Shown: piece by piece, positions 36,984-45,994 of the stretch | Numbering within the stretch: position 1 is the first letter of the stretch | Layout of the letters: each line of letters starts with the position of its first letter | NCBI RefSeq assembly: GCF_902706195.1 | Contig: NZ_CACSJO010000012.1 | Coordinates: 62,001 to 126,000 of the forward strand | Length of the DNA: 64,000 nucleotides | Source: Novosphingobium sp. 18050 | GTDB lineage: Bacteria > Pseudomonadota > Alphaproteobacteria > Sphingomonadales > Sphingomonadaceae | Reading direction: 5' to 3' | Translations under genes and position numbers: made by a program | The notes under the pieces: model-generated | Database searches by the model: none | The model's input: only the letters and a program-made list of their open reading frames with translations | What the model was told of the DNA's origin: nothing

Positions 36984-37892
36984 TCAGTCGAGGAAGTTCA
37001 CCAGAGACATCGAACTAAGCTGCGAGAAGACCGAGTAGCTGGCCTGGAGGATGGTCTGGCGCTGGGTAATGTCGATGGCGACCTGCCCCAGGTCGGCGTC
37101 TTCGACCGAGCCGATCACACTGGTCAGCAGGTCCACGCGGTCTTCCGCGCGGGTGGCGAGCGTCTCCACTTGTGCCTGCTTGCGGCCATTGGAAGCATTG
37201 ACCGAACGTACGCCGGTAATGCCGGTGTCCAGCAGGTCCAGCGCGGCGGTGATGGCGGCCTTCTGGTCGTCGGTCAGGGTTTCGCCGAAGGGCCCGGCTT
37301 CCGCCAGCGCGCGGAAAGCGGGGATGAGCTTGCCTGCAACGTCACTGGCGCCGATGCCGTATGCGACGTCCACACCCTCGCCCGCACGGGTCGACTGGCG
37401 CACGCCGTCGTTCCCGAATGCGTCCGCCGCGTCGAGACCGATGGTGTCCTGAAGGGTTTGCGGGATGAACGGCGTGTCCGAGGTCTGGGAGCCGGCGAAC
37501 ATGGGGACGCCGCCTTCCTTGGCATTGAGCGAGGCGCGCAGGCCCGAAAAGGCGTCCTCGATCATTTCCTGAAGGCCGGGGGAGTTGCCCGTGCCCACCG
37601 CGCTGAACAGTTCCTCGCGCAGGTCCGCCATCGAGCTGTCGATCTGCTCGAGGTTCGCCTGGTACAGCGAAAGCGTGGTAGAGACGCGGCTGATGTTGGT
37701 CTTGTAGGTTTCCTGCGTCGCCAGCATCGAACGCGCGGACAGGGTGCGCACCGCATCGAGGCCCAGCCCGGCGTAATCGTTCACCTTCTTTTCGGTGGCC
37801 AGCTGCAACTGGCTGGTGGCGAGGCTCTGCTGCGAGCGCTGGATCGCGCTGGAAAGCGTCTGTTGCAGCGGAACGGTGGCTACGCGGGTCAT
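36984..37892 (-). CDS. flgL: Flagellar hook-associated protein 3 (FlgL)
   Basis: The 302-aa protein has the flagellin-type coiled N-terminus (LQQTLSSAIQRSQQSLATSQLQLATEKKVNDYAGLGLDA) and C-terminus (ITQRQTILQASYSVFSQLSSMSLVNFLD). Being directly downstream of flgK identifies it as the hook-filament junction protein rather than the filament flagellin. It lacks a long variable central domain. It is the last gene of the minus-strand flgE-flgK-flgL unit, 10 bp after flgK. Confidence 0.9.
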   Translation of the reverse strand: MTRVATVPLQQTLSSAIQRSQQSLATSQLQLATEKKVNDYAGLGLDAVRTLSARSMLATQETYKTNISRVSTTLSLYQANLEQIDSSMADLREELFSAVGTGNSPGLQEMIEDAFSGLRASLNAKEGGVPMFAGSQTSDTPFIPQTLQDTIGLDAADAFGNDGVRQSTRAGEGVDVAYGIGASDVAGKLIPAFRALAEAGPFGETLTDDQKAAITAALDLLDTGITGVRSVNASNGRKQAQVETLATRAEDRVDLLTSVIGSVEDADLGQVAIDITQRQTILQASYSVFSQLSSMSLVNFLD

Positions 37893-37902
37893 CGTCGTGT
37901 CC

Positions 37903-39996
37903 TCAGAGCATGTTCAGCAGGGTGTCGTACATCTGCGAGGCGGTGGTCATCACCCGCGCGGCGGCGGAATAACTGTTCTGCAGCACGACCATTTGCGCCA
38001 GTTCCTCGTCGATGTTGACGCCGGAGTAGGAATCGCGCCGGTTCACCGTGTCGCTCAGGCGGGCCGAGGCGTCGTCCGCTGCGGTCTTCGCCAGCGAGGC
38101 GGCAGACCCGGCGCTGCCGAGCAGGCGGCTGGCGAAGCTGGAGATCGTGGAACTGCCGTCCTTGCCGAAATCGGCGGTGGCAGCGAGCGCGTCGACGAAG
38201 GCATTGGCGCCGCGGATATCGCCCGCGCCGATCGCCTTCGTACCGATCGCCGCGTCCAGCTGCAGCCGGGCCAGCGGCAGGCGCGTGGTGTCGTTCAGGA
38301 TCGCGGCGGGCACTTCGGCGGTACGCAGTCCGCTTGCCGCCCCGGTCAGGCCCGAGAGCGCCGAGAACGAAAGGCCGGTGCCGTTGCGGTCTGTCGAATC
38401 CGAGGGGATCGAGATTGTCGCCCCCGCGCTGGAGGTCTTGGCGGTGAAGGCAACGCGGCCCCGGTCGTCGAGCGCGAACGTACCAAAGGCGCCCAGCGTG
38501 CCTGAATTCAGGTCGCCGATAAGGTCGCCCCAGGTAGAGCCGGTGTCTCCGCTCAGCGTCTGGGTGGCAAGGACTTTGCCCGAAGCATCGCGCAGCACGA
38601 TCTGGGCGGTTTCGCCTGCGCCGAAGCCGTGGGGATCGGTAGCGGTGAAGCCGGACGGGGCGAGCGCGCTGTCGCTCGAACGAACGAGGTTGTTGAGGCC
38701 GAAGAACTGCGAGAAGCCCACCCCGGCGCGGTCGCTCGGGGCATCCGCGTCCTGCGCGACGGCAACCCCGTAAGCGCTGGACGCAGCAGCGATGGAAAGC
38801 ACCCCGTCCTCGATGCTGGCAGTGGCCATGGGCGAGAGCCCGGCGTTAATCGCCGCTACCGCGTCATCCACCGTGGCGCCGGAACCCAGCGCATCGAAAT
38901 CGACGGTGGTCCTGGCCACCAGCGTCCCGTCCTTCGCCAGCACCGCGAACGTCGCCTTGCCGGTGAAGCCGAGCCGGTCGCTGCCGATCAACCCGTTGGC
39001 CTGCCCGGTGAGGGTCTGCGGCGGGGGCAGCGTGGTGCCCTCGTTGGCGACCTTGTTGAGCGTTTCGGCAAGGCCGCTGAACAGCTGGCCCAATTGCTCG
39101 GAGAAATTGGGCAGCGCGCGGTCGCGCATGTCGAGCAGGCCGCCCAGCTTGCCGCCGACAGCCGTGGAATCGATCTTCTCGCCAGTGGAGGCGCCCATCG
39201 AGCCGTCGGCATTGGTAAAGCGGATGTCGATCGGCGCATAGCTGGCCTGCGAGACGGCGACGCCCGAGGCATAGCTCAACTGGCGCAGGCGCTTGTCGAG
39301 CAGGACCTGACCCGAGGCCGTGTCGATGGTGACGCGGCCGTCGGGCTGCTCGCGCACGCTGACGTCTACCAGGCCGCTCAGTTCCTCCAGCGCCGACATG
39401 CGCGAATCCGCCGCGCCGGACGTGGTGAGGCCAAGGCCCTGCAGGCGCGATACTTCGTTGTTGAGGTCGTGGATCTTGCTCAGCAGCACGTTGACCCGGC
39501 CGACCGTGTCCGAAACCTCGCTCTCGACATCGGCCTGCAGATTGGCGACGTCGCCCTGCAATCCGCTCAGCGTGTCGATGGTGTCGGAAACAGTACCAGT
39601 GAACTGGGCAATCGCCTCGGGCGAGCCTTGCAGCCCGGCGATCTCGGAAACCGAACTGGAGATCGCGGTCAACCGCGCCGCCAGCCCCGAGGCACTGCTG
39701 GGCGAGCCGAGCAGCGACTGCAGGCGGTCGAGATAATTCGACACCGCGTCCGTTCGCCCGGCGGTTCCCGCACGGTCGTAGACCGCGTTTTCGAGAAACT
39801 TGTCCGCCACCCGCGACGGTTCGCCGACGACCACGCCGTTGACGTTGCCGCCTGCCACCGACGCGCTCTGCGCCAGCTTCTGCCGCGCATAGCCGGGGGT
39901 GTTGACGTTCGCGATGTTCGTCGAGACCGTCTGCATCCCGGCCTGCGAGGCCGAGAGCCCCGACATGGCGGAACTGAGGATCGAGTTGATGGACAC
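37903..39996 (-). CDS. flgK: Flagellar hook-associated protein 1 (FlgK)
   Basis: The 697-aa protein starts with INSILSSAMSGLSASQAGMQTVSTNIANVNTPGYARQKL, the rod/hook-family N-terminal motif, and ends with the matching C-terminal helix (INIDEELAQMVVLQNSYSAAARVMTTASQMYDTLLNML). The large middle part is variable, as in other FlgK proteins. It joins hook to filament together with FlgL. It is 29 bp behind flgE and 10 bp ahead of flgL. Confidence 0.95.
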   Translation of the reverse strand: MSINSILSSAMSGLSASQAGMQTVSTNIANVNTPGYARQKLAQSASVAGGNVNGVVVGEPSRVADKFLENAVYDRAGTAGRTDAVSNYLDRLQSLLGSPSSASGLAARLTAISSSVSEIAGLQGSPEAIAQFTGTVSDTIDTLSGLQGDVANLQADVESEVSDTVGRVNVLLSKIHDLNNEVSRLQGLGLTTSGAADSRMSALEELSGLVDVSVREQPDGRVTIDTASGQVLLDKRLRQLSYASGVAVSQASYAPIDIRFTNADGSMGASTGEKIDSTAVGGKLGGLLDMRDRALPNFSEQLGQLFSGLAETLNKVANEGTTLPPPQTLTGQANGLIGSDRLGFTGKATFAVLAKDGTLVARTTVDFDALGSGATVDDAVAAINAGLSPMATASIEDGVLSIAAASSAYGVAVAQDADAPSDRAGVGFSQFFGLNNLVRSSDSALAPSGFTATDPHGFGAGETAQIVLRDASGKVLATQTLSGDTGSTWGDLIGDLNSGTLGAFGTFALDDRGRVAFTAKTSSAGATISIPSDSTDRNGTGLSFSALSGLTGAASGLRTAEVPAAILNDTTRLPLARLQLDAAIGTKAIGAGDIRGANAFVDALAATADFGKDGSSTISSFASRLLGSAGSAASLAKTAADDASARLSDTVNRRDSYSGVNIDEELAQMVVLQNSYSAAARVMTTASQMYDTLLNML

Positions 39997-40025
39997 GGGT
40001 CAGGCCGCCTTGATCGCCGCCGGGC

Positions 40026-41339
40026 TCAGCGCTTCAGGTTGCTCACTTCCTGAAGCATGTCGTCGACCGTGGTGATGATCTTGGACGAGGCCGAGTAAGC
40101 GCGCTGGAACAGGATCATGTTCGAGAACTCCGCCGCCAGATCAACGTTCGAGGCTTCGAGCATGCTGGCAGAAAGCGTGCCGCCGCCGACCGTGCCCGGC
40201 TCGTTGATGGCCACGTTGCCCGACTGTTCGGAAACGAGATAGGCATTGCCGCTGATGCGCGTCAGCCCGTCCGGGTTCTGGAAGGTGGCGAGCGGAAGCT
40301 GGTAGATCGGGCGCGAGGTGCCGTCGTCGAACACGGCACTGACCACGCCCTTGTCGGAGATCTTCACCGAGGCGACCGTGCCCAGCATGCCGCCGTCGAC
40401 CGTCGAGGAAAGCAGCGCCGAGGTGCTGCCGAACTGGGTCAGCCCATCAAGCCCGCCATTGCGGCCCATGTTGAGGCTGATCGGGGTGGAACCGGCACCG
40501 TTGGACCAGGTGATGTCGAGATCGCCCAGCAGCGACTGCGCCGTACCCAGGTTGAGGCTGCCGTCGGCATTGAAGCTGATCGAGCCGCTGGCAAGCAGGC
40601 CGGAGGCAGGTACCGCGTTGCCGTCGATCGTGGTGATGTCGGCCGGATCGCCGGTAACTTCGGTCGCCCAGGTGTTCGCGCCGGTCTTGGCGAAGTTGAA
40701 AGTCAGCGAGTGCGAGGTGCCCTGCGCGTCATAGACTACTACCGAGCGCGAGAACTGCGGGCTGAGAGTGCCGCTGCTCATGTCGCCTGCCGTGTAGGCA
40801 GCGACCGGCTCTGCGGTAGAATCGAGGTTCGCGCGCAGCTGGATCGCGGTGGTCGGGGTTGCCGCACCGGTCAGCGCGTTGGGGCGGATCGGCTGCAGCG
40901 CAGCCTCGCTGCCGTTGTTGACGTAGGATGCGTTCGCATCGAGCGGCCAGCCCATCAGGTAATAGCCGGCGGTGTTGCGCAGATAGCCCGAGGAGTCCGT
41001 GGTGAACGATCCGGCGCGGGTATAGGCAGTGGTGCCGCCCGCATCCGGGCTGGAGCGCACGACGAAGAAGCCCGCGCCGTCGATGCCGATGTCGGTCAGG
41101 CTGCTCGACGCCTGAAGCAGGCCCTGCTTGGAAATCAATGCCTTGGGCGTCGCGGTGACGCCGCCGGCGGAATAGCTGCTGCTGAGCGAACCACCGGTGA
41201 CCAGCGTCTCGAACTGGGCGGAGACGCCCTTGTAGCCGATCGTGTTCACATTGGTGATGTTGTCCGCAACCGTGGCCATGGCGCTCGACTGCGCGCTGAG
41301 ACCGGAAACGCCGGCATAAAGAGCGGAATAGAGGCTCAT
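40026..41339 (-). CDS. flgE: Flagellar hook protein FlgE
   Basis: The 437-aa protein starts at the ATG at 41339 (MSLYSALYAGVSGLSAQSSAMATVADNITNVNTIGYKG); GGAG lies 7 bp before it. The C-terminus has the paired motif LAAEFSNMILFQRAYSASSKIITTVDDMLQEV. The hook polymer connects rod and filament. It heads the flgE-flgK-flgL operon and is divergent from flbT; a GACCGC-N17-TACAAT promoter candidate sits 56 bp upstream. Confidence 0.93.
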   Translation of the reverse strand: MSLYSALYAGVSGLSAQSSAMATVADNITNVNTIGYKGVSAQFETLVTGGSLSSSYSAGGVTATPKALISKQGLLQASSSLTDIGIDGAGFFVVRSSPDAGGTTAYTRAGSFTTDSSGYLRNTAGYYLMGWPLDANASYVNNGSEAALQPIRPNALTGAATPTTAIQLRANLDSTAEPVAAYTAGDMSSGTLSPQFSRSVVVYDAQGTSHSLTFNFAKTGANTWATEVTGDPADITTIDGNAVPASGLLASGSISFNADGSLNLGTAQSLLGDLDITWSNGAGSTPISLNMGRNGGLDGLTQFGSTSALLSSTVDGGMLGTVASVKISDKGVVSAVFDDGTSRPIYQLPLATFQNPDGLTRISGNAYLVSEQSGNVAINEPGTVGGGTLSASMLEASNVDLAAEFSNMILFQRAYSASSKIITTVDDMLQEVSNLKR

Positions 41340-41394
41340 GTATATTCTCCTGTGCGTGCGGACGGGCAGCAGCCTCGCGGGACCGGACACAGGC

Positions 41395-41423
41395 ATTGTA
41401 GGATGAAAACCTATCTGGCGGTC
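41395..41423 (-). promoter_or_regulatory. Candidate flagellar promoter of flgE (GACCGC-N17-TACAAT)
   Basis: Reading the minus strand, GACCGC (41423-41418), 17 bp ending in TCC, then TACAAT (41400-41395). The same layout precedes flaF, motA and fliN in this island. Confidence 0.5.
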
Positions 41424-41490
41424 CCTTCCCGCAGGAAAATGAAGGATGCGGCAAAATTTGCCCACCTGCCATGCACAGAGGTGTTTTCTA

Positions 41491-41499
41491 TCCTATAAT
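41491..41499 (+). promoter_or_regulatory. TCCTATAAT box upstream of flbT
   Basis: TCCTATAATG lies 32 bp before the flbT ATG and resembles the flgE box on the other strand in its flanks too (both preceded by GTTTTC). No GACCGC or TTGACA is seen at 17 bp. Confidence 0.45.
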
Positions 41500-41530
41500 G
41501 CGGAAGTCTAAAATTAGGGCTTGGCTGGAC

Positions 41531-41959
41531 ATGACGCTTCGCATTTCGCTTCGCAACGGAGAGCCGGTGATCGTGAACGGCGCGGTCCTGCGCGCGGTCG
41601 GCCGCACCGATCTCGTCCTCGAGAACGGCGCGACGATCCTGCGCGGGCGCGAGGTGATGAAGCCGCAGGATGCCGATACCCCGGCCAAGCAGCTCTATTT
41701 CGCCTGCATGATGGCCTATATCGACCCCGCCGACATCGCCCGTCACCAGCAGACCCTGCTCCAGCGCCTCGAAACGCTGATGACGGCGCTGGAATCGCCA
41801 GAAGCCAAGGGCGTGTGCGTCCACTTCGCGGAGAAGGTCGCAATCGGCCAGTTCTATCAGGCGCTGGGTGAATGTCGCTGGCTGATCGCCTACGAGGCCG
41901 ACGCCCTGGCCCGCGTCCCCCCTGCCCCGGCCCCCGAAGCAGCCACGCCCGCCGCCTGA
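41531..41959 (+). CDS. flbT: Flagellar biosynthesis repressor FlbT
   Basis: The 142-aa protein (start at 41531, MTLRISLRNGEPVIVNGAVLRA) matches FlbT along its length (LVLENGATILRGREVM, TPAKQLYFACMMAYIDP). In Caulobacter FlbT binds the 5' leader of flagellin mRNA and blocks its translation until the hook is complete. An upstream in-frame start at 41471 would include the putative promoter box and is rejected. The partner FlaF is 4.5 kb away. Confidence 0.92.
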   Translation: MTLRISLRNGEPVIVNGAVLRAVGRTDLVLENGATILRGREVMKPQDADTPAKQLYFACMMAYIDPADIARHQQTLLQRLETLMTALESPEAKGVCVHFAEKVAIGQFYQALGECRWLIAYEADALARVPPAPAPEAATPAA

Positions 41960-42016
41960 CGGGAGCGCCCGGGGGATGATCCGCCTTTCGTCATTGCCAG
42001 CGGCAACGCAGGCACC

Positions 42017-43357
42017 ATGAGCACTCTGGCCTCCGCCGCCGAAGGCCTGCGCATGCAGGCACCCGACCAGCGCTACGGCCGCGTCGTCGCGGTGCGCGGC
42101 GCGTTGATCGAGGTCGACGGCCTCGCCGGAGCCGCGCGCATCGGCTCACGCGTGACGCTGCGTTCGCACGCCGGCAATGTCGAGGCCGAGGTGATCGGGC
42201 TCGACCACGGCATCGCCCACTGCATGCCCTTCAACGAGCCTGAGGGCATCGCCTCGGGTTCGCGCGCCGATCTTTCCGCCGGACAGGCCGCGCTGCGACC
42301 TTCCGCGGGATGGCTTGGCCGCGTGATCGACGGGCTTGGCCGGCCGGTCGATGGCAAGGGACCATTACCGCAAGGCCCCGTCCAGCGCCGCATCAAGGCC
42401 GCGCCGCCGCCCGCTTCGTCACGCGCCAGAGTGGGGTCGCGCATCGAAACCGGCGTGCGTGCGCTCGACCTGTTTGCGCCGCTGTGCCGTGGTCAGCGCC
42501 TGGGCCTCTTCGCGGGCTCGGGTGTGGGTAAATCCACCCTGCTCTCGATGCTGGCACGCTGGACGGAGTGCGACGTCGCGGTGATCGGCCTGATCGGCGA
42601 GCGCGGCCGCGAAGTGCAGGAATTCATCCAGGACGACCTTGGCGAGGAAGGCCTCGCCCGCAGCGTGGTCGTCGTTGCGACCTCCGACGAGCCGGCCCTG
42701 CTGCGCCGTCAGGCCGCGTGGACGACACTTGCGGTGGCCGAGCATTTCCGTGACGAAGGCTCCGAAGTGCTGTGCCTGATGGACTCGGTCACCCGCTTCG
42801 CCATGGCCCAGCGCGAGATCGGCCTGGCCGGCGGCGAACCGCCCGCGACCAAGGGCTACACCCCCACCGTCTTCGCAGAACTGCCGCGCCTGCTGGAACG
42901 CGCCGGGCCTGGCGTCGCCGTGGACGGATCGGCACCCCAGGGCACGATCACCGGCCTGTTCACCGTGCTGGTGGACGGCGACGACCACAACGAGCCGGTC
43001 GCCGACGCGGTACGCGGCATCCTCGACGGTCACGTCGTCATCACCCGCCAGATCGCCGAGCGCGGGCGCTATCCCGCGATCGACGTGCTGCGTTCGGTCT
43101 CACGCACCTTGCCGCATTGCCTGAGTGCGGAAGACAATGCCCTGCGCCTTGCGGCCCGCCGCGAATTGTCGACGTGGAAGGACATGGAGGAGATGGTGCG
43201 CCTCGGCGCTTACCGTGCAGGTTCCAGCGTGGAAGTCGACCGCGCCGTCGCCATAGCTCCTCGTATCGAAGGCTTGCTGCAGCAGGATCGGCTGGCACGC
43301 AGTTTCGCCGCGCAGGACTTCGCGGCGCTGGCCGCAATTCTGGAAGGCTCGCCATGA
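42017..43357 (+). CDS. fliI: Flagellar type III export ATPase FliI
   Basis: The 446-aa protein resembles the F1-ATPase beta subunit. Its Walker A is GSGVGKST at 167-174, preceded by GVRALDLFAPLCRGQRLGLF; Walker B is VLCLMDS; and GEPPATKGYTPTVFAELPRLLERAG is diagnostic of FliI. The hexamer, with FliH and FliJ, energises loading of flagellar export substrates at the membrane gate. Its stop overlaps the fliJ ATG. fliH is not adjacent. Confidence 0.96.
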   Translation: MSTLASAAEGLRMQAPDQRYGRVVAVRGALIEVDGLAGAARIGSRVTLRSHAGNVEAEVIGLDHGIAHCMPFNEPEGIASGSRADLSAGQAALRPSAGWLGRVIDGLGRPVDGKGPLPQGPVQRRIKAAPPPASSRARVGSRIETGVRALDLFAPLCRGQRLGLFAGSGVGKSTLLSMLARWTECDVAVIGLIGERGREVQEFIQDDLGEEGLARSVVVVATSDEPALLRRQAAWTTLAVAEHFRDEGSEVLCLMDSVTRFAMAQREIGLAGGEPPATKGYTPTVFAELPRLLERAGPGVAVDGSAPQGTITGLFTVLVDGDDHNEPVADAVRGILDGHVVITRQIAERGRYPAIDVLRSVSRTLPHCLSAEDNALRLAARRELSTWKDMEEMVRLGAYRAGSSVEVDRAVAIAPRIEGLLQQDRLARSFAAQDFAALAAILEGSP

Positions 43358-43788
43358 AGACGCCTTACGACGCCGCGATGCGCGTGCGCCAACGCGAACT
43401 GGACGAAGTCAGCACCGCGATCCGCGCCGAATCCGGAACGCTGAGCGTGCTTGAGCAGGAGCGCGAACGGCTGCGGGCAGCGCTGCGCAGCGAGGCCCAG
43501 GTCGCGGCGGAACTCGCGCTGTGTTCGCAGGCATGGCAGGGCCGGATGCGCGGCCAGGGCCGCCAGCTCGGCGTCCTTCAGGCGCAGGTACAGGAACGGA
43601 TTGAGCAGCTGCGCGAAGTGGCCATCGATGCTTACGGTACGTTGCGCAGCATCGAAACTGCGGCAGAAGACTACCGCCGCGATGCCGCCCGCATCGAGGC
43701 CACCGCCGAACAGTCTGCGAGCGACGATCTGGGCGCCGTCGCCTTCATCAAGGCGCGCCGCTTGATCCAGCGTGAAGGCCCGCGATGA
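43354..43788 (+). CDS. fliJ: Flagellar export protein FliJ
   Basis: The 144-aa protein is almost entirely alpha-helical with heptad-like Leu/Ala and charged residues (RVRQRELDEVSTAIRAE, LEQERERLRAALRSEAQ), as for FliJ, the coiled-coil stalk within the FliI hexamer. Sequence conservation in FliJ is low; position and overlaps (ATGA with fliI before and with the next gene after) support it. Confidence 0.8.
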   Translation: MKTPYDAAMRVRQRELDEVSTAIRAESGTLSVLEQERERLRAALRSEAQVAAELALCSQAWQGRMRGQGRQLGVLQAQVQERIEQLREVAIDAYGTLRSIETAAEDYRRDAARIEATAEQSASDDLGAVAFIKARRLIQREGPR

Positions 43789-44750
43789 TCGACGGGCCGC
43801 AGTCCTCCGGCGTCGGCGCGTCCAACCTGACGGCGGCGCAGAAGGCGAACCTTATCTACAACGAGGCGCGCAGCGAGCTTTCGGGCCGGCTCTGGCGCGC
43901 CGCCCTCGGTTCTGCCGAGGACGATGGGCGCGCCCAGCCAGTGCCCGGGCAGATGGCTGCGGGAACGACGGGCGAGCCCATCGGGCTGGACCGGCTGCTG
44001 GCGATGCTCGCTCCCGCAACCCATGCCGAGGCGGCCGCTTCAGCGGCGGTAACGCCCCAGACCGCAAACGAGCCCCCTGCCATCCCCGTCAGCGACGATG
44101 CCGTGATCGCGATGCAGGACGGGCCGAACGCGCGCTATGCCGGGATGCTCGATGCCGCCGCCGCACGCACCGGAATTCCCGCTTCCGCGCTCGCCGCGAT
44201 CGTCGATGCCGAGGCGGCCAAGGGCGCCGGAGGCACCTGGCAACCCTATTCGCGCAACCCCCGATCGAGCGCGGCGGGCCTCGGCCAGTTCCTGAACAAG
44301 AGCTGGGAAGGCGAGGCCGAACGTGCCGGCACCTGGCTCAACACTACCGCGCACGCCAACGGATGGCTCAACGCGAAAGGGCAGATAAAGTCAGAAAGCC
44401 GCTCTGCGCTGCTGGCGCTGCGGTATGATCCGCGCGCCTCGATCGAGGCGGTGGCCGACTACGCCAGCGCCAATGTCGAGGCACTGCGCGGATCGGGTGT
44501 ACAGATCGGCGGCGAGGTTTCAGAGGTGGCACGGGCTGCCTATCTCGGCCACCACCTCGGCCTCGGCGATGCGCGGCGCTTCCTTGCGGGCGGCCTGGCA
44601 CCGGAGCGCGCGCGCAGGCTGCTCAATGCGCAAGTCGGCGGGACGGATACCGAGCGGCGCATCGCGAAAGCGGGCGGCGCGGTGGCAGCCCACCGGACAT
44701 GGCTGCTCGATTACGTAGGACGCCACGTGCGCCCGGAAAAGTTCGCCTGA
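43785..44750 (+). CDS. Putative flagellar muramidase (SLT/lysozyme-like fold)
   Basis: The 321-aa protein has a variable N-terminal part (1-115) and then a lysozyme-like domain: IPASALAAIVDAEAAKG (about 131-147) aligns with the SLT motif that carries the catalytic Glu (candidate Glu143), and SSAAGLGQFLNKSW (161-174) matches the G-L-M-Q motif. It overlaps fliJ by 4 nt. The FlgJ in this island lacks a hydrolase domain, so this protein may open the peptidoglycan for the rod. A phage-type endolysin relative is the alternative. Confidence 0.6.
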   Translation: MIDGPQSSGVGASNLTAAQKANLIYNEARSELSGRLWRAALGSAEDDGRAQPVPGQMAAGTTGEPIGLDRLLAMLAPATHAEAAASAAVTPQTANEPPAIPVSDDAVIAMQDGPNARYAGMLDAAAARTGIPASALAAIVDAEAAKGAGGTWQPYSRNPRSSAAGLGQFLNKSWEGEAERAGTWLNTTAHANGWLNAKGQIKSESRSALLALRYDPRASIEAVADYASANVEALRGSGVQIGGEVSEVARAAYLGHHLGLGDARRFLAGGLAPERARRLLNAQVGGTDTERRIAKAGGAVAAHRTWLLDYVGRHVRPEKFA

Positions 44751-45082
44751 CCGGCCATAACGCCGTCGCTGCTTGTGGCGGCGGAAAAAGGCCCCCTCAC
44801 CCCGATCCCCAGCTCCCGCGAAGGCAGAAGTCTTCGCTTTTTTCGCAGCCGGCATCGGGAAGGAAATCCGCCTTCCCGGCACCTTCAAAAGCCTTTGATT
44901 GAGGGCAAACCAGCACCGCGCCGAAGGTCAAATCCGACCCGTTGGACGGCTCCAGGGGAGCGGCACGTTATCGCACGCTAGTGGATAACTCCGATATAGG
45001 ATTGTTGGTTCCCGAATTATAGGAATATATTCTGACTTCGTGGACGTGGTGCAAGGGGCCCCGCGCGCCGCAGGGGTTCTTC
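44751..45082. other. 332-bp intergenic region upstream of the sigma-like gene
   Basis: No gene is seen. Near the right end are two TATAGGA boxes (44995-45001 and 45018-45024) and the palindrome GAATATATTC (45023-45032). A weak plus-strand promoter TTGTTG-N18-TATATT can be drawn across them (45003-45032). The left 230 bp show nothing recognised. Confidence 0.5.
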
Positions 45083-45976
45083 ATGTCTAAGATCACTGCC
45101 GCCCTCGAGGCATCAGTCGCGACGGTCAGGGACAACACACCGCCGGAAGGCACCGCACAGACCCGGCGCCAGCGGGCCTGTGTCGACCATGCCTTCGCCC
45201 GGATTCTCAAACTGATCGCGCCGCGAATCCGCCATTTCATCCGCCAGTACGGGCTTGCCGGGCACTGGGACGATGCCGAGCAGTGCTGCGCCATCGCCGT
45301 CCACCGCGCGATTCTGGGTTACGAGCCGGAGAAGGCACAGTTCACTACGTTCGTGAACTGGCAGATCCGCGGCGAACTGCAGAGTCTGCGCTTCCGCGTC
45401 ATGACCGACCAGCGCCCCTCGGCCCGCAAGGTCGAGGCAACCACCGTCTCGCTCGACGCGATCACCGGCGGCGAGGATGGCGAAGGCCTGTCGATCCTTT
45501 CCGCCATCGCCGATGAAGACGCGCTCGGTCGCACCGAGGCCGGGGCGTCAGACTACCTTGCCCAGGCAGCGATGAATGCGCTGACCGAAAGCTATGTCGA
45601 GCATCTGCGCAATTCCGGCCTAGAACGTATTCGCCGCCGCGCTCACAACGCCCAGCCCAAGCCGGTGAAGGCCAGCAAGCGCCCGGAGAATTCCGCCGCG
45701 GCCCCGCCGGTTCGGCGGCCGGGCCGACCGCCGCTCGATCCTGCGGAATTGACTGAATTGGAACAGCGCCTCGAACACAATCGGCAGGTCGTCGAGGGCC
45801 GCCTGTTCGAGTCTGCCCCGCCGCTCGATCTGGGCGAGGACGAAACCGGCCTGGCCCGCGAACGCGTGCGTCAGGTCGCCAAGCGCGCAGCCAAGACCAT
45901 GAGTGACCTTGCCGTCTGCGACCCGCGCTTCTCGCTCATGGCCGAATACCGGCAAGCGATGCTCGCCGCACACTGA
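45083..45976 (+). CDS. Divergent sigma-70 family factor inside the flagellar island
   Basis: The 297-aa protein has a recognisable sigma region 2 at about residues 63-105 (DDAEQCCAIAVHRAILGYEP, then FTTFVNWQIRGELQSLRF), comparable to the DLxQEG...FxTYAxxxIRG core. A Lys/Pro-rich linker (about 190-220) with an AT-hook-like PGRPP replaces a normal region 3. A remnant of region 4.2 (ARERVRQVAKRAAKTM, 258-273) matches the recognition helix of sigma factors. It is not a standard FliA. Location among flagellar genes suggests a role in their transcription; an anti-sigma or non-canonical regulator cannot be excluded. Confidence 0.7.
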   Translation: MSKITAALEASVATVRDNTPPEGTAQTRRQRACVDHAFARILKLIAPRIRHFIRQYGLAGHWDDAEQCCAIAVHRAILGYEPEKAQFTTFVNWQIRGELQSLRFRVMTDQRPSARKVEATTVSLDAITGGEDGEGLSILSAIADEDALGRTEAGASDYLAQAAMNALTESYVEHLRNSGLERIRRRAHNAQPKPVKASKRPENSAAAPPVRRPGRPPLDPAELTELEQRLEHNRQVVEGRLFESAPPLDLGEDETGLARERVRQVAKRAAKTMSDLAVCDPRFSLMAEYRQAMLAAH

Positions 45977-45994
45977 CCTTTCAGGCTGCGGATT

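Noticed and set aside
36984..37892. Calling the flgL gene the filament flagellin
   Set aside because: It directly follows flgK, is short, and lacks a large variable central domain; FlgL fits better.
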